A stretch of DNA of 64,000 nt from Aureibaculum luteum. Lineage in GTDB: Bacteria; Bacteroidota; Bacteroidia; Flavobacteriales; Flavobacteriaceae. Position numbers and translations under genes: made by a program. This document shows, piece by piece, positions 52,889 to 60,798 of the stretch. The stretch is from NCBI RefSeq assembly GCF_003449015.1, contig NZ_QRGD01000001.1, positions 948,639 to 1,012,638 of the forward strand, in the 5' to 3' direction. A model generated the notes under the pieces. It saw only the letters and a program-made list of their open reading frames with translations, made no database searches and was not told the DNA's origin. Each line of letters starts with the position of its first letter. The first letter of the stretch is position 1.

Positions 52889-53992
52889 ATGAAATTATAC
52901 TTATTCAAATTAATTAAGCAACTTGCAATGGTGAATTTACATTTTTTTCATAAAAGCAAATTTGTGCCCATACATTTCATTATATGGATTATTGTATGGT
53001 TTTTCTTTGTTTATTTCTTTAGCTACAATTCTGATAATACAAGCTATGTTACTTGGTTTTCAAGTTTTTTGTTACCCATAACTATGGCTACTACGTATTT
53101 TATGGTGTATTATTTAATTCCCAAATATTTATTAACTAAAAAATATGTTCTCTTCAGTCTTTATAGTTTATACACCGCTATTTTTTCCACGTACCTGATT
53201 GTGCTGGCTATTTTCGGGAGCTTTATTTTCTTATCAAATATGGAAATAAAAAAAATGCCACCAATGAGCAGAAACTTTGTGTTTGTTTTAATTCTAGTGT
53301 ATTTAGTGGTTGCCATTTTTAGTTTTATAAGCTTGCTAAACCATAACCTTAAAACCATTTCTAAAAACAAAGCCTTAGAAAACAAAATTTTGGAAACCCA
53401 ATTGCAGATTAAAAATCAAGAATTGCAATATTTAAAAAAGCAAATTCACCCACATTTTCTATTTAATACACTGAATACCATTTACGGGTTTGCCTTAAAA
53501 CAATCTGAAGATACACCTGGTATTATATTAAAATTATCAAATTTATTAGATTATATTTTATACCAAGTAAACAAACCTAAAGTTAGTTTAAAAGAAGAGA
53601 TTGCCCATATTGAAGAATATATAGAACTCGAAAAAATACGTTTTCAAGACACATTAAAAGTGAGTTTCAGTTCTAATGAAATTCCTGAAACCATTCAAAT
53701 TGCTCCGATGCTTCTAATTCCATTCGTAGAAAATGCATTTAAACATGGTCATTTAATAAATGGGTTTATAAACATAGAAATTGTAATACGGTTTTCAAAT
53801 GACAACCTTGATTTTACAATAAAAAATACCACTATTCAAAAGGAAGCCATAAAAGAAAATGAAGGTATTGGACTTAAAAACATAAAGAAAAGATTGGATA
53901 TTTTGTATATTGATAATTATACATTAGATATTTCTGAATTTGAGGGTTGGTATAATGTTAACCTCAACGTTTTAAACTTAAAAACAAACTAA
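52889..53992 (+). CDS. LytS/YpdA-type sensor histidine kinase
   Basis: A 367-residue membrane kinase with four N-terminal membrane helices (about residues 25-150) and then a linker coiled coil (150-180). The His_kinase domain has KKQIHPHFLFNTLNTIYGF with His189 the expected phosphorylation site. The ATPase domain has the N-box FVENAFKHGHL and a glycine-rich G-box ENEGIGLKNIKKRL. It is smaller than the other LytS-like kinase in this window and has no extended sensory module. Its gene is followed, 1 base later, by a LytTR regulator, so they form a pair. Confidence 0.93.
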   Translation: MKLYLFKLIKQLAMVNLHFFHKSKFVPIHFIIWIIVWFFFVYFFSYNSDNTSYVTWFSSFLLPITMATTYFMVYYLIPKYLLTKKYVLFSLYSLYTAIFSTYLIVLAIFGSFIFLSNMEIKKMPPMSRNFVFVLILVYLVVAIFSFISLLNHNLKTISKNKALENKILETQLQIKNQELQYLKKQIHPHFLFNTLNTIYGFALKQSEDTPGIILKLSNLLDYILYQVNKPKVSLKEEIAHIEEYIELEKIRFQDTLKVSFSSNEIPETIQIAPMLLIPFVENAFKHGHLINGFINIEIVIRFSNDNLDFTIKNTTIQKEAIKENEGIGLKNIKKRLDILYIDNYTLDISEFEGWYNVNLNVLNLKTN

Positions 53993-53993
53993 A

Positions 53994-54707
53994 TTGGTGA
54001 AACAGATTAACTGCATAATTGTTGATGACGAACCTATAGCCCGTGAAATTTTAGCTACGCATTTGCAAAAAATTGATATTATAAAGGTTTCCAAATTATG
54101 TAAAAATGCTGTGGAAGCTTTTAATGCTATTAGTTCAGATAAAATTGATTTGATCTTTTTAGATATTAATATGCCCGAAATATCGGGATTAGCTTTTGCG
54201 AAATCGATCAATAAAAATATAAAGGTAATTTTCACAACCGCCTATCGCGAATATGCCATTGATGGGTTTGACTTACAGGCTGTTGATTATTTATTAAAAC
54301 CCATATCTTTTGAACGTTTATTGAAAGCTATCAATAAATTTACCAATGAAAATATTGAAATTATAGGGAAGCCAATTGTTGAAACACATGAAAAAAATGA
54401 TTTTATCTTTGTGCGTGCTGATAGAAAAATGGTAAAAATTAATTTTTCTGAAATACTATATATTGAAAGTTTAAGCGATTATATTCAAATTCATTTAACT
54501 GATAAAACCATTACTACCCGAGAAACCATTAGCAATATTGAAGCGAAACTTCCGCAACATCAATTTTTAAGAACACATCGCTCATTTATAATCTCAATAA
54601 ATAAAATAGCTTTGTTTACCAATGAATTTGTAGAACTTGGCAACAAAGCCATCCCTATAAGCAGAACCTACAAAAACGATGTGCTTAAAAAATTAGAAAG
54701 TCTCTAA
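53994..54707 (+). CDS. LytTR family response regulator
   Basis: A 237-residue regulator. The receiver domain has D11/D12, the phospho-acceptor D57 in FLDINMPEISG and Lys in YLLKPI. The LytTR domain (about 130-237) has FVRADRKMVKINFSEILYI and FLRTHRSFIISINKIALF. It is expected to be the partner of the preceding kinase. The first usable starts are TTG 53994 and GTG 53997, differing by one residue. Its target is not evident; no 21-bp repeats of the 5391 type were seen near it. Confidence 0.94.
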   Translation: MVKQINCIIVDDEPIAREILATHLQKIDIIKVSKLCKNAVEAFNAISSDKIDLIFLDINMPEISGLAFAKSINKNIKVIFTTAYREYAIDGFDLQAVDYLLKPISFERLLKAINKFTNENIEIIGKPIVETHEKNDFIFVRADRKMVKINFSEILYIESLSDYIQIHLTDKTITTRETISNIEAKLPQHQFLRTHRSFIISINKIALFTNEFVELGNKAIPISRTYKNDVLKKLESL

Positions 54708-54766
54708 AACAACACTGAGCATCGTAATTCTAAGTAATTAATAACATTCAGAAAATTGCATTACAA

Positions 54767-54774
54767 TACATTTG
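54767..54774 (+). promoter_or_regulatory. -7 promoter box TACATTTG for the EamA transporter gene
   Basis: TACATTTG matches TAnnTTTG. The frame's TTG at 54772 lies inside it, and the next ATG at 54778 follows after only 3 bases, so transcription may start at or very near the start codon. Confidence 0.5.
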
Positions 54775-54777
54775 CTC

Positions 54778-55695
54778 ATGCTATTTTCAAAAATCAAAAA
54801 CTCTGCTGTACTTATTGCCATTGTTGGAATTGTTTTATTTTCCGCAAAAGCCATTATGGTTAAATTGGCCTATCAATACAATGTAAGTTCATTACATTTA
54901 CTATTGTTTAGGATGCTTTTTTCACTTCCTTTCTATTTGATAATTCTATACTTTGATAAACCAAAATCAACACAAAATATTAAGAAACAAGATTATCTGT
55001 GGCTGCTCTTTTTTGGATTTATCGGCTATTATTTGGCCAGCTATTTCGATTTTTTAGGCTTACAATACATCAAGGCTGGTTTGGAAAGAATTATCTTGTT
55101 TGTTTACCCAACTTTAGTGCTTTTAATCTCAAGAATTTTCCTAAAAGAAAGAATTTCACCAAAACAGATTATCGCCATATTAATCACCTATTTTGGCGTA
55201 ATTATAACATTTAGTGGAGAATTGCAATATAACGGTGACCATATTCTCCTTGGCGGATTTTTAATCTTTTTAAGTGCTCTAACCTATGCCTCGTATCTCG
55301 TTGGTAGCGGTTGGTTAATACCAAAATTTGGTGTATTACGTTTTACATCATACGCCATGATAATATCATCAGTTTGTGTCATTATTCATTATCTAATATT
55401 CGACAGAACTAGTGTTTTTCAATACTCATATCAAGTATATCTACTTGGTTTTATGATGGCTATTTTATCAACATTAATTCCATCGTTTTTAGTCTCATTA
55501 GCCATTAAAAAAATAGGAGCTTCTAATTTTTCAATCATTGGCAGTATTGGTCCAGTATCTACGATAATTTTAGCTTACATTTTTCTTGATGAACGATTAA
55601 CCTTAATGCAATTATTAGGAGCAGTTATCGTAATTATCGGTATTACCTTGGTTTCTTTTAATAAGTCAAAAAAAACTAAAAAACTTGTTGGCTAA
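54778..55695 (+). CDS. EamA/DMT family transporter
   Basis: A 305-residue protein with ten predicted membrane helices in two EamA halves. The first half carries KAIMVKLAYQYNVSSLHLLLFR and the second RFTSYAMIISSVCVIIHYL; it ends with AVIVIIGITLVSFNKSK before a basic tail. Members export amino acids, nucleosides or other metabolites, but this one's substrate is not known. The ATG at 54778 is preferred to the TTG at 54772, which lies inside the -7 box. With that promoter the mRNA would be nearly leaderless. Confidence 0.88.
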   Translation: MLFSKIKNSAVLIAIVGIVLFSAKAIMVKLAYQYNVSSLHLLLFRMLFSLPFYLIILYFDKPKSTQNIKKQDYLWLLFFGFIGYYLASYFDFLGLQYIKAGLERIILFVYPTLVLLISRIFLKERISPKQIIAILITYFGVIITFSGELQYNGDHILLGGFLIFLSALTYASYLVGSGWLIPKFGVLRFTSYAMIISSVCVIIHYLIFDRTSVFQYSYQVYLLGFMMAILSTLIPSFLVSLAIKKIGASNFSIIGSIGPVSTIILAYIFLDERLTLMQLLGAVIVIIGITLVSFNKSKKTKKLVG

Positions 55696-55699
55696 CATT

Positions 55700-55707
55700 T
55701 ATATTTG
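55700..55707 (+). promoter_or_regulatory. -7 promoter box TATATTTG for mvaD
   Basis: TATATTTG followed by C matches TAnnTTTG. The frame's TTG at 55705 lies inside it, so it cannot be the start. Confidence 0.55.
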
Positions 55708-55722
55708 CATAAAATCACAATT

Positions 55723-56808
55723 TTGGAACAGAACGATTTAATTTACAAACCAACTCACAGCAAAATATTAGAAGATGGCTCTTTCACTTGGAAAGCTCCC
55801 AGTAATATTGCCTTAATAAAATATTGGGGAAAAAGAGAGCCGCAACTTCCTGAAAATGCTTCGATTAGTTTTACCTTAGATGCTTGTTCAACATTAACTA
55901 CTATTAATTTTAGCAAGGGTTTACCTAATGAAAATATTGATTTCGACATCTATTTTGAAGATGAAAAAAAAGATGATTTTAAACCAAAAATAGAAAAGTT
56001 CTTTGAGCGTATAAAACAATATGTCCCTTATATTTCAGACTATAATTTTGTAATAAAAACGCGTAATACATTTCCTCACAGTAGTGGTATTGCCTCTTCG
56101 GCCAGCGGAATGGCGGCATTAACTTTATGTATTTTGAGCATGGAAAAAGCTCTAAATCCAGATATTTCTGACGAACTTTTTTATAAAAAAGCCTCTTTTT
56201 TAGCACGTTTAGGTTCCGGTAGTGCAGCAAGAAGTATTGAAGGCCCCTTAGTAGTTTGGGGTGAACACCATAAAATTGAAAATAGTTCTGACTTATTTGG
56301 TATAAAATTTTCAGGAACTGTTCATGAAAATTTCAAGAACTACCACGATACTATTTTGTTAGTAGATAAAGGAGAAAAACAAGTGTCAAGTACCGTTGGT
56401 CATAACTTAATGAACAATCATTCTTTTGCTCAACAACGATTTGTTCAAGCGAATGAAAACATGATTAAAATCTCAGAAACTTTAAAAACGGGCGACTTAA
56501 AATCGTTTATAAGTATTGTTGAAAGTGAAGCACTTACGCTCCATTCTATGATGATGACCAGTCATCCTTATTTTATTTTAATGAAGCCAAACACGTTAGA
56601 AATAATAAATAAGATTTGGGCATTCAGAGAAAAGACAAACTCAAACATTTGCTTTACATTAGATGCTGGTGCCAATGTTCACATCTTATTTCCTGAAAAA
56701 GAGAAGGAAAGTGTTAACGATTTTATTATCAGTGAATTAATTCAATTTTGTCAAAATAATCATTATATTTGTGACAGGGTCGGATTTGGAGCGAGGCAAA
56801 TTCAATAG
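55723..56808 (+). CDS. mvaD: Diphosphomevalonate decarboxylase
   Basis: A 361-residue GHMP enzyme that converts mevalonate-5-diphosphate to isopentenyl diphosphate, the last step of the mevalonate pathway. Motifs: SNIALIKYWGKREPQLPENAS (GHMP motif 1 with the K-Y-W-G-K signature), FPHSSGIASSASGMAAL (ATP loop), GSGSAARSIEGPLVVW and CFTLDAGANVHILF. The TTG at 55723 is taken as start because the TTG at 55705 lies in the -7 box; the family's usual N-terminus is near here. It opens the mevalonate cluster with mevalonate kinase and a prenyltransferase. Confidence 0.93.
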   Translation: MEQNDLIYKPTHSKILEDGSFTWKAPSNIALIKYWGKREPQLPENASISFTLDACSTLTTINFSKGLPNENIDFDIYFEDEKKDDFKPKIEKFFERIKQYVPYISDYNFVIKTRNTFPHSSGIASSASGMAALTLCILSMEKALNPDISDELFYKKASFLARLGSGSAARSIEGPLVVWGEHHKIENSSDLFGIKFSGTVHENFKNYHDTILLVDKGEKQVSSTVGHNLMNNHSFAQQRFVQANENMIKISETLKTGDLKSFISIVESEALTLHSMMMTSHPYFILMKPNTLEIINKIWAFREKTNSNICFTLDAGANVHILFPEKEKESVNDFIISELIQFCQNNHYICDRVGFGARQIQ

Positions 56809-56964
56809 ATTTCCTATCCTTTTATAATTTGTTCTTTTGATTTTTTGACCGATACAACGTTATAATAAATTCAAACTGAAATAGCAAAACTATATACAAA
56901 TAGAGCTTAATCATGCAAAAGCTAAGTATATCGTTTTGGATTTTATTAACTTAAAATTTCGGTC

Positions 56965-57537
56965 ATGAAAAACTTAACTACATTATTTTGCCTACTTACA
57001 TTCCTTTTTTCTACATTTTTATTTGCTCAAAAAGACACCCTATGGTACGATTCCAATTGGGGAGAAACAGCACGAGCCCAAGCCTCATATTACAGACCCG
57101 CACCTGATAAAAAAGATAATGGCTATTGGTGGAAAGACTATTATATCGATGGTACTAAACAAATGGAAGCCTTATCATTAAAAGAAAATGAAGAAGTCCT
57201 TCACGGAAAAGTAATTTGGTACCACCCTAATGGAAAAATAATGCAAACCGTTCATTATAAAAACAACGTACCGCATGGTTTACGCAAAAATTATTATAAA
57301 AGTGGACCGTTAAAAAGTGAATATTCTTATGTTAATGGTAAAATTGATGGTGCTTATGTAGCATATCATGAAAACGCTCAACTTTCAGAATCTGGCAACT
57401 ATAAACTCGGAGAAAGAATTGGTGATTGGAAAGAACATTATAAAAGTGGAAAGTTAAAAGCCGAAGGTAAATATGCCAATGGAAAAAAATCAGAAACATG
57501 GCAAGTATATTATTATGATGGCACAATAGAAGATTAA
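56965..57537 (+). CDS. YwqK-like MORN-repeat secreted protein
   Basis: A 190-residue exported protein with a signal peptide to FLFAQ (about residue 21). The mature part has at least four MORN-like units: VLHGKVIWYHPNGKIMQTVHYKN, VPHGLRKNYYKSGPLKSEYSY, IDGAYVAYHENAQLSESGNYK and GDWKEHYKSGKLKAEGKYANG (spans under 20 residues each). Databases label these 'YwqK antitoxin', but no toxin partner is visible. It sits between two mevalonate genes in an arrangement common in flavobacteria. The role is unknown. Confidence 0.82.
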   Translation: MKNLTTLFCLLTFLFSTFLFAQKDTLWYDSNWGETARAQASYYRPAPDKKDNGYWWKDYYIDGTKQMEALSLKENEEVLHGKVIWYHPNGKIMQTVHYKNNVPHGLRKNYYKSGPLKSEYSYVNGKIDGAYVAYHENAQLSESGNYKLGERIGDWKEHYKSGKLKAEGKYANGKKSETWQVYYYDGTIED

Positions 57538-57618
57538 ACAATGACGTTTGTTTTGATAATAAACGTTATATAACAGCGTTTAAGAACCATAGAAGCATTC
57601 TTATTAGTGAGATTATAT

Positions 57619-57626
57619 TATATTTG
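57619..57626 (+). promoter_or_regulatory. -7 promoter box TATATTTG for mevalonate kinase
   Basis: TATATTTGC matches TAnnTTTG and lies 32 bases before the ATG at 57659. Confidence 0.5.
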
Positions 57627-57658
57627 CAACCAAATACTATGTTAATATTCATAAATTG

Positions 57659-58585
57659 ATGAAAGGACCTTTATTTTATGCTAAAATTTTACTCTTTGGT
57701 GAGTACGGAATTATAAAAGATTCCAAAGGTTTGGCGATACCATATAATTTTTTTAAAGGTGCCTTAAAAACATCAAATAATTTATCGGATACTGCTAAAA
57801 AATCCAATGAAAATTTATTGAAATATTATAACTATTTATCGGATACTGATAACAATATTGTACATTTTAGATTGGATGAATTAAAACGAGATATACAAAA
57901 TGGTATGTATTTCGATTCTAGTATACCTCAAGGTTATGGTGTTGGAAGTTCAGGTGCGTTAGTAGCTGCTATCTACGACAAATATGCCGATGACAAAATT
58001 ACCGTATTAGAAAATTTAACCAGAGATAAATTATTGAAATTAAAAGGAATTTTTGGAATGATGGAATCTTTCTTTCATGGTAAAAGTTCTGGATTAGATC
58101 CTTTAAACAGCTATTTAAGTTTACCTATTCTTATCAACTCTAAAGATAATTTAGAACCAACCGGAATACCATCACAAAAAGAAGGTAAAGGTGCTGTGTT
58201 TTTATTAGATTCTGAACAAATTGGTGAAACTGAACCTATGGTTAGCCTTTTTATGAATAAAATGAAAAATGAAGGCTTTAGAAAAATGATCAATGAAGAT
58301 TTTGCAAAATATACTGATGCTTGTATTGATGATTTTTTACATGGAAATGCAAAATCACTTTTTGGAAATGTAAAACAACTCTCTAAAGTGGTGTTGGCTA
58401 ATTTTAAACCAATGATTCCCAAAGCATTCCATAAACTTTGGCAACATGGTATTGATAGCAATGCCTATTATTTAAAATTATGTGGTTCAGGTGGAGGTGG
58501 CTATATTTTAGGTTTTACACCTGACTATGCAAAAGCTCAAGAAATTCTAAAAAATTATAAATTAGAATTAGTTTACAGATTTTAA
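57659..58585 (+). CDS. mvk: Mevalonate kinase
   Basis: A 308-residue GHMP kinase. Motif 1 is KILLFGEYGIIKDSKGLAIP, motif 2 the ATP loop PQGYGVGSSGALVAAIYD, motif 3 LKLCGSGGGGYILGF. Together with mvaD it supplies isopentenyl diphosphate from mevalonate; the substrate assignment rests on this context. The ATG at 57659 is used; the TTG three bases earlier adds only one residue. It is followed by the UbiA-like prenyltransferase gene after 9 bases, forming an operon. Confidence 0.9.
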   Translation: MKGPLFYAKILLFGEYGIIKDSKGLAIPYNFFKGALKTSNNLSDTAKKSNENLLKYYNYLSDTDNNIVHFRLDELKRDIQNGMYFDSSIPQGYGVGSSGALVAAIYDKYADDKITVLENLTRDKLLKLKGIFGMMESFFHGKSSGLDPLNSYLSLPILINSKDNLEPTGIPSQKEGKGAVFLLDSEQIGETEPMVSLFMNKMKNEGFRKMINEDFAKYTDACIDDFLHGNAKSLFGNVKQLSKVVLANFKPMIPKAFHKLWQHGIDSNAYYLKLCGSGGGGYILGFTPDYAKAQEILKNYKLELVYRF

Positions 58586-58594
58586 TTATGGGTT

Positions 58595-59533
58595 ATGGAC
58601 TTACTTAAAGCCGCGGAAGAGAACACACCCAAAAAACCAAAAAAATACCCTTTTTATTATAAATTTTTCAGTTTACTATCTGTAGTAAGAGGTTATAATA
58701 TTGTAATTATCGTAATTGCTCAATATTTAGCGTCTATATTTATTTTTGCTCCTGAAAAATCTTTACGTGGTGTCATACTTAATTTAGATTTGTATCTAAT
58801 AGTTTTAGCGACTATATGTGTAATTGCAGCGGGTTATATAATCAATAACTTTTACGATGTAGATAAAGATAAAATAAATAAACCTCAAAAAACAAAGCTA
58901 GATAGCATTGTTAATCAACAAACCAAATTATATATTTACTTTACACTTAACTTTTTAGGTTTTGCTTTTGCTTTTTTTGTATCATGGAAAGCAGCTATAT
59001 TTTTTGCAGTTTATATTTTTGCAATCTGGTTTTATTCTCACAAACTACGTCATTATCCATTAATAAAATTATTTTCTGCCGCCATTTTAGCCCTACTACC
59101 CTTTTTTGTGATTTTTGTTTATTATAGGAACTTTTCTACTATCATTTTCACCCATGCTTGTTTCCTGTTTTTTATATTACTAATCAGAGAACTTATCAAA
59201 GATTTAGAAACCATGCAGGGTGATATTGTTTCAAACTATATGACATTACCCATAAAATATGGCGAACGGTTTACAAAAACACTTATTACACTCATTGTAT
59301 TTTTAACCATACCTCCTATTTCATTCTTATTAAAATATCCTGAAATAGGTTTAATGAAGTATTATTTTTATTTCTCGGCATTAGTCTTATTAGTCTTTCT
59401 AATCTTATTATGGCGATCAAATACCAAAAAAAATTACATGCTCTTGCATACCATTCTTAAATTATTAATTATTGCTGGTGTGTTTAGTTTAGCATTTATA
59501 GATACTTCTGTAATAATAAAAAGATTATTATGA
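58595..59533 (+). CDS. UbiA-type prenyltransferase (geranylgeranylglycerol-phosphate GGTase-like)
   Basis: A 312-residue intramembrane prenyltransferase with about eight helices. The first Asp-rich motif appears as NNFYDVDKDKINKP (about residues 88-101), and the second as IRELIKDLETMQGDI (about 196-210). Flavobacterial members in this position are annotated as geranylgeranylglycerol-phosphate geranylgeranyltransferase, an archaeal ether-lipid enzyme. The real acceptor in this bacterium is unknown. It follows mevalonate kinase by 9 bases and probably uses a downstream prenyl diphosphate. Confidence 0.83.
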   Translation: MDLLKAAEENTPKKPKKYPFYYKFFSLLSVVRGYNIVIIVIAQYLASIFIFAPEKSLRGVILNLDLYLIVLATICVIAAGYIINNFYDVDKDKINKPQKTKLDSIVNQQTKLYIYFTLNFLGFAFAFFVSWKAAIFFAVYIFAIWFYSHKLRHYPLIKLFSAAILALLPFFVIFVYYRNFSTIIFTHACFLFFILLIRELIKDLETMQGDIVSNYMTLPIKYGERFTKTLITLIVFLTIPPISFLLKYPEIGLMKYYFYFSALVLLVFLILLWRSNTKKNYMLLHTILKLLIIAGVFSLAFIDTSVIIKRLL

Positions 59534-59609
59534 AATGCCTAACTAAAATTTGGATAACACCAATATCATAGTCTTGGCATTCCATCTGACCACTAAAAAA
59601 TAATAACAG

Positions 59610-60563
59610 ATGAATTCACATTTACTAAAAGTTGCTTTGGCTCAAATTTCACCTGTTTGGTTAGATAAAGACAAAACTCTTGAAAAAATAGCTTCAAATA
59701 TTAAAACGGCTGCGAATCAAAATTGTGAATTAGTTGTTTTTGGAGAGGCTCTATTGCCAGGTTATCCTTTTTGGCTGGCACTAACAGGCGGTGCAGAGTG
59801 GAATACTAAAACAAATAAAGAACTCCATGCACATTATGCAAATAATTCCATTCAAATTGAAGCTGGAGAGCTAGACAGTATTTGCAAATTGGCACAAGAA
59901 AATGCCATAGCCATATATTTAGGTATAATTGAAAGAGCCAAAAATAGGGGAGGTCATAGTTTATATTGCTCGCTTGTTTATATCAATCAGAAAGGAGAAA
60001 TACAGTCGGTACATAGAAAACTTCAACCAACCTATGATGAGCGTTTAACTTGGGCTCCTGGAGATGGAAACGGATTACGAGTACATCCACTTAAAAAATT
60101 TACCGTGGGTGGTTTAAATTGTTGGGAGAATTGGATGCCATTACCAAGAACTGCTTTGTATGGTATGGGAGAAGATCTACATATTGCAGTTTGGCCTGGC
60201 AGTGACCATAACACCAAAGACATAACTCGATTTATAGCAAGAGAATCACGTTCGTTTGTAATCTCTGTATCTAGCTTAATGGCTAAAAGTGATTTTCCTA
60301 AAAACACACCACATTTAGAAAAAATACTTAAAAATGCTCCAGAAGTTTTAGCCAATGGAGGTTCGTGTATTGCTGGTCCGGATGGTGAATGGTTGTTAGA
60401 ACCTGTTTTACATAAAGAAGGGCTACTTATTGAAACATTAGATTTTAATCGTGTATTAGAAGAACGTCAGAATTTCGATCCTGTTGGGCATTATTCACGG
60501 CCAGATGTTACTAAACTTATGGTAAACAGAGAGCGACAACAAATAATTGAGATTAAAGAGTAG
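59610..60563 (+). CDS. Nitrilase-type carbon-nitrogen hydrolase
   Basis: A 317-residue enzyme with the complete catalytic triad of the nitrilase superfamily: Glu46 in VVFGEALLPGYPFW, Lys137 in VHRKLQPTYDE and Cys171 in GGLNCWENWMP. The CWEN motif and the insertion RTALYGMGED are typical of true nitrilases (nitrile to acid plus ammonia) rather than of amidases. The substrate is not known. It lies between the UbiA gene and the pseudouridine synthase gene, where the flavobacterial order I know has no nitrilase. A MITE-like element starts 5 bases after it. Confidence 0.88.
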   Translation: MNSHLLKVALAQISPVWLDKDKTLEKIASNIKTAANQNCELVVFGEALLPGYPFWLALTGGAEWNTKTNKELHAHYANNSIQIEAGELDSICKLAQENAIAIYLGIIERAKNRGGHSLYCSLVYINQKGEIQSVHRKLQPTYDERLTWAPGDGNGLRVHPLKKFTVGGLNCWENWMPLPRTALYGMGEDLHIAVWPGSDHNTKDITRFIARESRSFVISVSSLMAKSDFPKNTPHLEKILKNAPEVLANGGSCIAGPDGEWLLEPVLHKEGLLIETLDFNRVLEERQNFDPVGHYSRPDVTKLMVNRERQQIIEIKE

Positions 60564-60567
60564 ATAA

Positions 60568-60729
60568 ATACCAATTTAATTTTATAATGTCGCATTGAAA
60601 TTGTTTAATTTTCGCAATATTTTCGTTAAAATAATTAACTAGAACAAAAGCTATACTAAAATATCTTGCCTCAATCTTGCAAAAATTAATTCAATTCAAT
60701 TATACGACATTATAAAATTAAATTGGTAT
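60568..60729. mobile_element. MITE-like element with 25-bp perfect terminal inverted repeats
   Basis: Arms 60568-60592 and 60705-60729 are exact reverse complements over 25 bp. The 112-bp interior is AT-rich, has further imperfect complementarity and no gene, so the whole 162 bp could fold into one long hairpin. This matches a miniature inverted-repeat transposable element. Flanks AA/AA or TA/TA could be target duplications, but the inverted repeat blurs which. No other copy was found in the window. It lies just behind the nitrilase gene. Confidence 0.65.
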
Positions 60730-60754
60730 AACTTCCCTAAATGTATTAATTTTG
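60723..60754 (+). promoter_or_regulatory. Promoter TTG-N21-TAATTTTG for the pseudouridine synthase gene
   Basis: The -7 box TAATTTTG (60747-60754) is a full match. The best -33 TTG (60723-60725) lies inside the right arm of the MITE-like element, with a 21-base spacer. The start codon is at 60799. Confidence 0.5.
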
Positions 60755-60798
60755 CCGTTCAAACTTCTAACTATAAGAAGTTCTAAAAAATATATAAA

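Noticed and set aside
54174-54187. CCCGAAATATCGGG palindrome in the second LytTR gene
   Set aside because: It encodes the conserved receiver motif MPEIS, so it is better explained by protein constraint than by a REP element.
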